Shown: piece after piece, positions 62,046 through 64,000 of the stretch
Layout: every line of letters begins with the position of its first letter
Numbering within the stretch: the stretch's first letter is position 1
Origin: Stentor roeselii
Lineage: Eukaryota; Ciliophora; Heterotrichea; Heterotrichida; Stentoridae
Direction: 5' to 3'
DNA: 64,000 nt
NCBI GenBank assembly: GCA_006503475.1
Contig: RSEH01000186.1
Span: 30,517-94,516, forward strand
The notes under the pieces: model-generated
What the model was told of the DNA's origin: nothing
Database searches by the model: none
The model's input: only the letters and a program-made list of their open reading frames with translations
Position numbers and translations under genes: made by a program

Positions 62046-62773
62046 TTTTACTTTATTTTGTATTTGGTAGATTGAATAAATGACTGTGAGAGGGTTTTTT
62101 GATTTAAATCAGAGGGTTAAGAGGTTTGTTAGTATATGATGAAGGTTGTATGATTTTGGAATTGATAACATTGAGTTATCATTTGGGGTATGCTTATTTG
62201 TTGTAATAGACTGGAGATTTGGTTGTGATTTAGTAAATCGATGTTTATTTATTAATTATCGCTTCGGAAAGTTATTTAAAGTATTTTCTTCAGTAATTTT
62301 GAAAAATTGAATATTTCGATATAATTGTATCGATTTTCAAAAGTCAAGTTGTATGCAAGTCAAATTGAAATAATTCTAGTAATTACTTTGATTTGAGATT
62401 AAGGTTTATTAATTAGTACACCATAAATTAAGAGAATTTAAGAAGCTATCTTATAACATTAATTTGAAATATTTACATTTCTAAGAGATTATTGTGAACT
62501 GTTTCAATTAAAAATAACTCACTGAGAGTTTATATGTCTGATTTATATAAACAATAAATTCTTCACATGAAATGTTGATATCTTATTACCAAATAAATGT
62601 ATACAAACACAAAAATTTAAGATAATATTCAAAGTACTGAAGTTCATCGACAAACATCATTATTTAATGAAAAAAACCCTAGTGGCTTAATAAATTTGAA
62701 AAATAACAATTGATGAACTAATAAAATAAGAATTAGTTAAAGTATCTACAATCAAAAAATAGACTAATATAAA
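62046..62773. other. AT-rich spacer, no gene seen
   Basis: About 730 bases, the longest gene-free stretch. The first 200 bases continue the G+T-rich phase; from about 62280 both strands become simply AT-rich. No repeat, tRNA or ORF supported. Confidence 0.6.
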
Positions 62774-63241
62774 ATGGAAATTCAGTGTCAGTCCGGATAT
62801 ATTATTCCAACCTCCAAGTTTTCAAATCCAAAAGGTACTGAGATTCCTCAAAAGAATTATTTTAATGATTCTCAAAGAAATACACTACATTATATCAATC
62901 CAAAATCATCAAATTCGATTCATCCTGAAATAAATATTTCAACATCCGAAATTTCTGTGCGTTTAGAGAATGTTCTTAGTGTTAAACAAAACGATACTCA
63001 AAAAATCTATTCAATTCTTAGAGAAAGAAATGAAATTCTTCCTTTTGGTAAAATTTTTGTAAATTTATCTAAAAATACGATTTCGATAAATGCTTATATA
63101 AACATAAAACCAAGAATTTTCGATAAAACTAAAATTTCAAATGCAAAAGATGCATACAAAAGAAAGAAAATTGATGATTTGATTGATACACTAACAGAAT
63201 ATTTACAAAAAACAGTTATTGCTTTGAATTTGGAACTTTGA
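62774..63241 (+). CDS. Unknown AT-rich ORF
   Basis: 155 aa (MEIQCQSGYIIPTSKFSNPKG to VIALNLEL, stop TGA). Asn-, Ile- and Lys-rich, as expected from high AT content. A possible strand-helix pattern (FGKIFVNLSKNTISINAYIN; KIDDLIDTLTEYLQKTVIAL). No family recognised. It lies inside the AT-rich right-hand tail and uses more A/T-ending codons than any confident gene here. Start preceded by CTAATATAA, like other genes. Could be a real lineage-specific gene or a decayed one. Confidence 0.4.
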   Translation: MEIQCQSGYIIPTSKFSNPKGTEIPQKNYFNDSQRNTLHYINPKSSNSIHPEINISTSEISVRLENVLSVKQNDTQKIYSILRERNEILPFGKIFVNLSKNTISINAYINIKPRIFDKTKISNAKDAYKRKKIDDLIDTLTEYLQKTVIALNLEL

Positions 63242-63755
63242 AATCTAATTTAAATTTAGTTTATAAGTAGATAATGTTAAAATTTGAAGAATCATAGATA
63301 AAGTGTATTAATGAAAAAGTTCTATAATTCTTAAGCAATTTAATTTTTTTCAGTATTTTGGAAGATTGTTACTAGAACACAAAGGTTCAATTCCTTTAAT
63401 AATAAGCACAGAAATATTTCTAGACTTCTATCAGTAGCTCTATCATATAATTTTAATTTTCATCAAGTATTGTTCAATTAGTCTATATAAATAGGTATCG
63501 TATTAGAAAAATTTTTAAAGATAAATTATATAAATTAAGGATATGTATAACAATATTCTAAATTCTTTCCTCCTTATTATTCTTTATCCTCATTAGTTTT
63601 AAATTTTTTTCTTGTTTAAGTACTAAGACAACTTTGATCTATCCTATAATCTCAATCTGATTACATCAGATTTGAGCATCATTAATTCTCTGAATTTTGA
63701 CTGCTTTTGATATAAAAATTTATATTCTTATTTAACTACTAAATAATTCTATAAA
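63242..63755. other. AT-rich spacer, no gene seen
   Basis: About 510 bases of AT-rich sequence. A tRNA-like T-arm (AAAGG TTCAATT CCTTT at 63381-63397) is present but no matching acceptor or anticodon stem is found, so no tRNA is called. Confidence 0.6.
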
Positions 63756-63995
63756 CTAATCTTCGTGAATACAAGCTTCATAAAGGTCTCTTAGTGTCTC
63801 ACAATTAAATCTTTCATATGTTGAATCTTGAGGATCTAAGAAAGTATTAAGATTTGTATTGTTTTTTTCATTTTTTACTCCTTTCCTGACGATTGGCTCT
63901 TCATAAAAATCTTCATTAAAGTTATCTCCTTTTTTGAATAAATACTTCAGAAATTTCACCTTTTCCAATAAAAACTCACCGATTGATTTGGCCAT
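63756..63995 (-). CDS. Unknown small AT-rich ORF
   Basis: 79 aa, MAKSIGEFLLEKVKFLKYLFKKGDNF to LYEACIHED, TAG stop. Acidic and basic clusters, Asn-rich centre. No family recognised. The ATG is 5 bases from the window edge, so an upstream exon or a further upstream start cannot be checked. Same AT-rich tail as the previous ORF. Confidence 0.35.
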   Translation of the reverse strand: MAKSIGEFLLEKVKFLKYLFKKGDNFNEDFYEEPIVRKGVKNEKNNTNLNTFLDPQDSTYERFNCETLRDLYEACIHED

Positions 63996-64000
63996 GTAAG

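Noticed and set aside
63381-63404. tRNA gene suggested by the T-arm AAAGG-TTCAATT-CCTTT
   Set aside because: No complementary 5' acceptor strand and no 5-bp anticodon stem with 7-nt loop upstream at proper spacing.

Overview
The window looks like macronuclear DNA of a heterotrich ciliate, most likely a Stentor species. Three things point there. Genes are split by introns of only 15 nt (GTA...AG with an A at position 10 in all eleven canonical examples). The standard genetic code fits throughout: a 4241-codon dynein gene is open, and TAA, TAG and occasionally TGA all serve as stops. The gene set is also ciliate-like, with axonemal dynein, CFAP97, B-box, kelch/GCC2 and cAMP-receptor-like GPCR proteins. 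Species assignment is inference; no rRNA is present to confirm it.

Layout, left to right. 1-5.5 kb: FAM91-like trafficking gene (cut by the left edge), LRR protein, small coiled-coil protein, RCC1-repeat coiled-coil protein. 5.7-10 kb: SNF1/AMPK-type kinase, DNAJC17-like spliceosomal J protein, two unknowns, histone H2B. 10.5-16 kb: LRR protein, degenerate GRP170-like HSP70, unknown, small membrane protein, Sel1-repeat protein. 16.3-25.5 kb: DDX5/Dbp2 helicase, aldo-keto reductase, B-box protein, 7TM receptor, BAX-inhibitor-1 family protein, CTU1/NCS6 tRNA thiolase, unknown membrane protein, Erf4-like protein, UBE2K-type E2, a tiny Slx4-like protein. 25.5-38.5 kb: coiled-coil and basic unknowns, including a 1861-residue ASH/coiled-coil protein, then axonemal LC1 and CFAP97. 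38.6-43.8 kb: CaMKK/SNF1-kinase-kinase-like kinase, eIF1A, coiled-coil protein, NAF1, CDC50, Cys-rich secreted protein. 43.9-56.6 kb: axonemal dynein heavy chain carrying an N-terminal CCDC81-type HU module. 56.6-62 kb: Mpo1-like protein, mitochondrial citrate-type carrier, kelch/GCC2 membrane protein. 62-64 kb: AT-rich tail with two weak unknown ORFs.

Genes are packed very tightly. Divergent start codons lie 20-27 bp apart three times, convergent stops lie 3-7 nt apart three times, and one same-strand pair is separated by 2 nt. Functional links are loose: a ciliary set (dynein heavy chain, LC1, CFAP97, possibly the ASH coiled-coil protein), a possible AMPK/AMPK-kinase pair, and RNA or translation factors (DDX5, DNAJC17, NAF1, CTU1, eIF1A).

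The most unusual signal is not a gene. The top strand cycles through a sawtooth of composition. A+C-rich sequence drifts over roughly 0.4-2 kb into G+T-rich sequence, then resets abruptly. The cycle runs through genes on both strands and through spacers, and is absorbed largely by synonymous positions.
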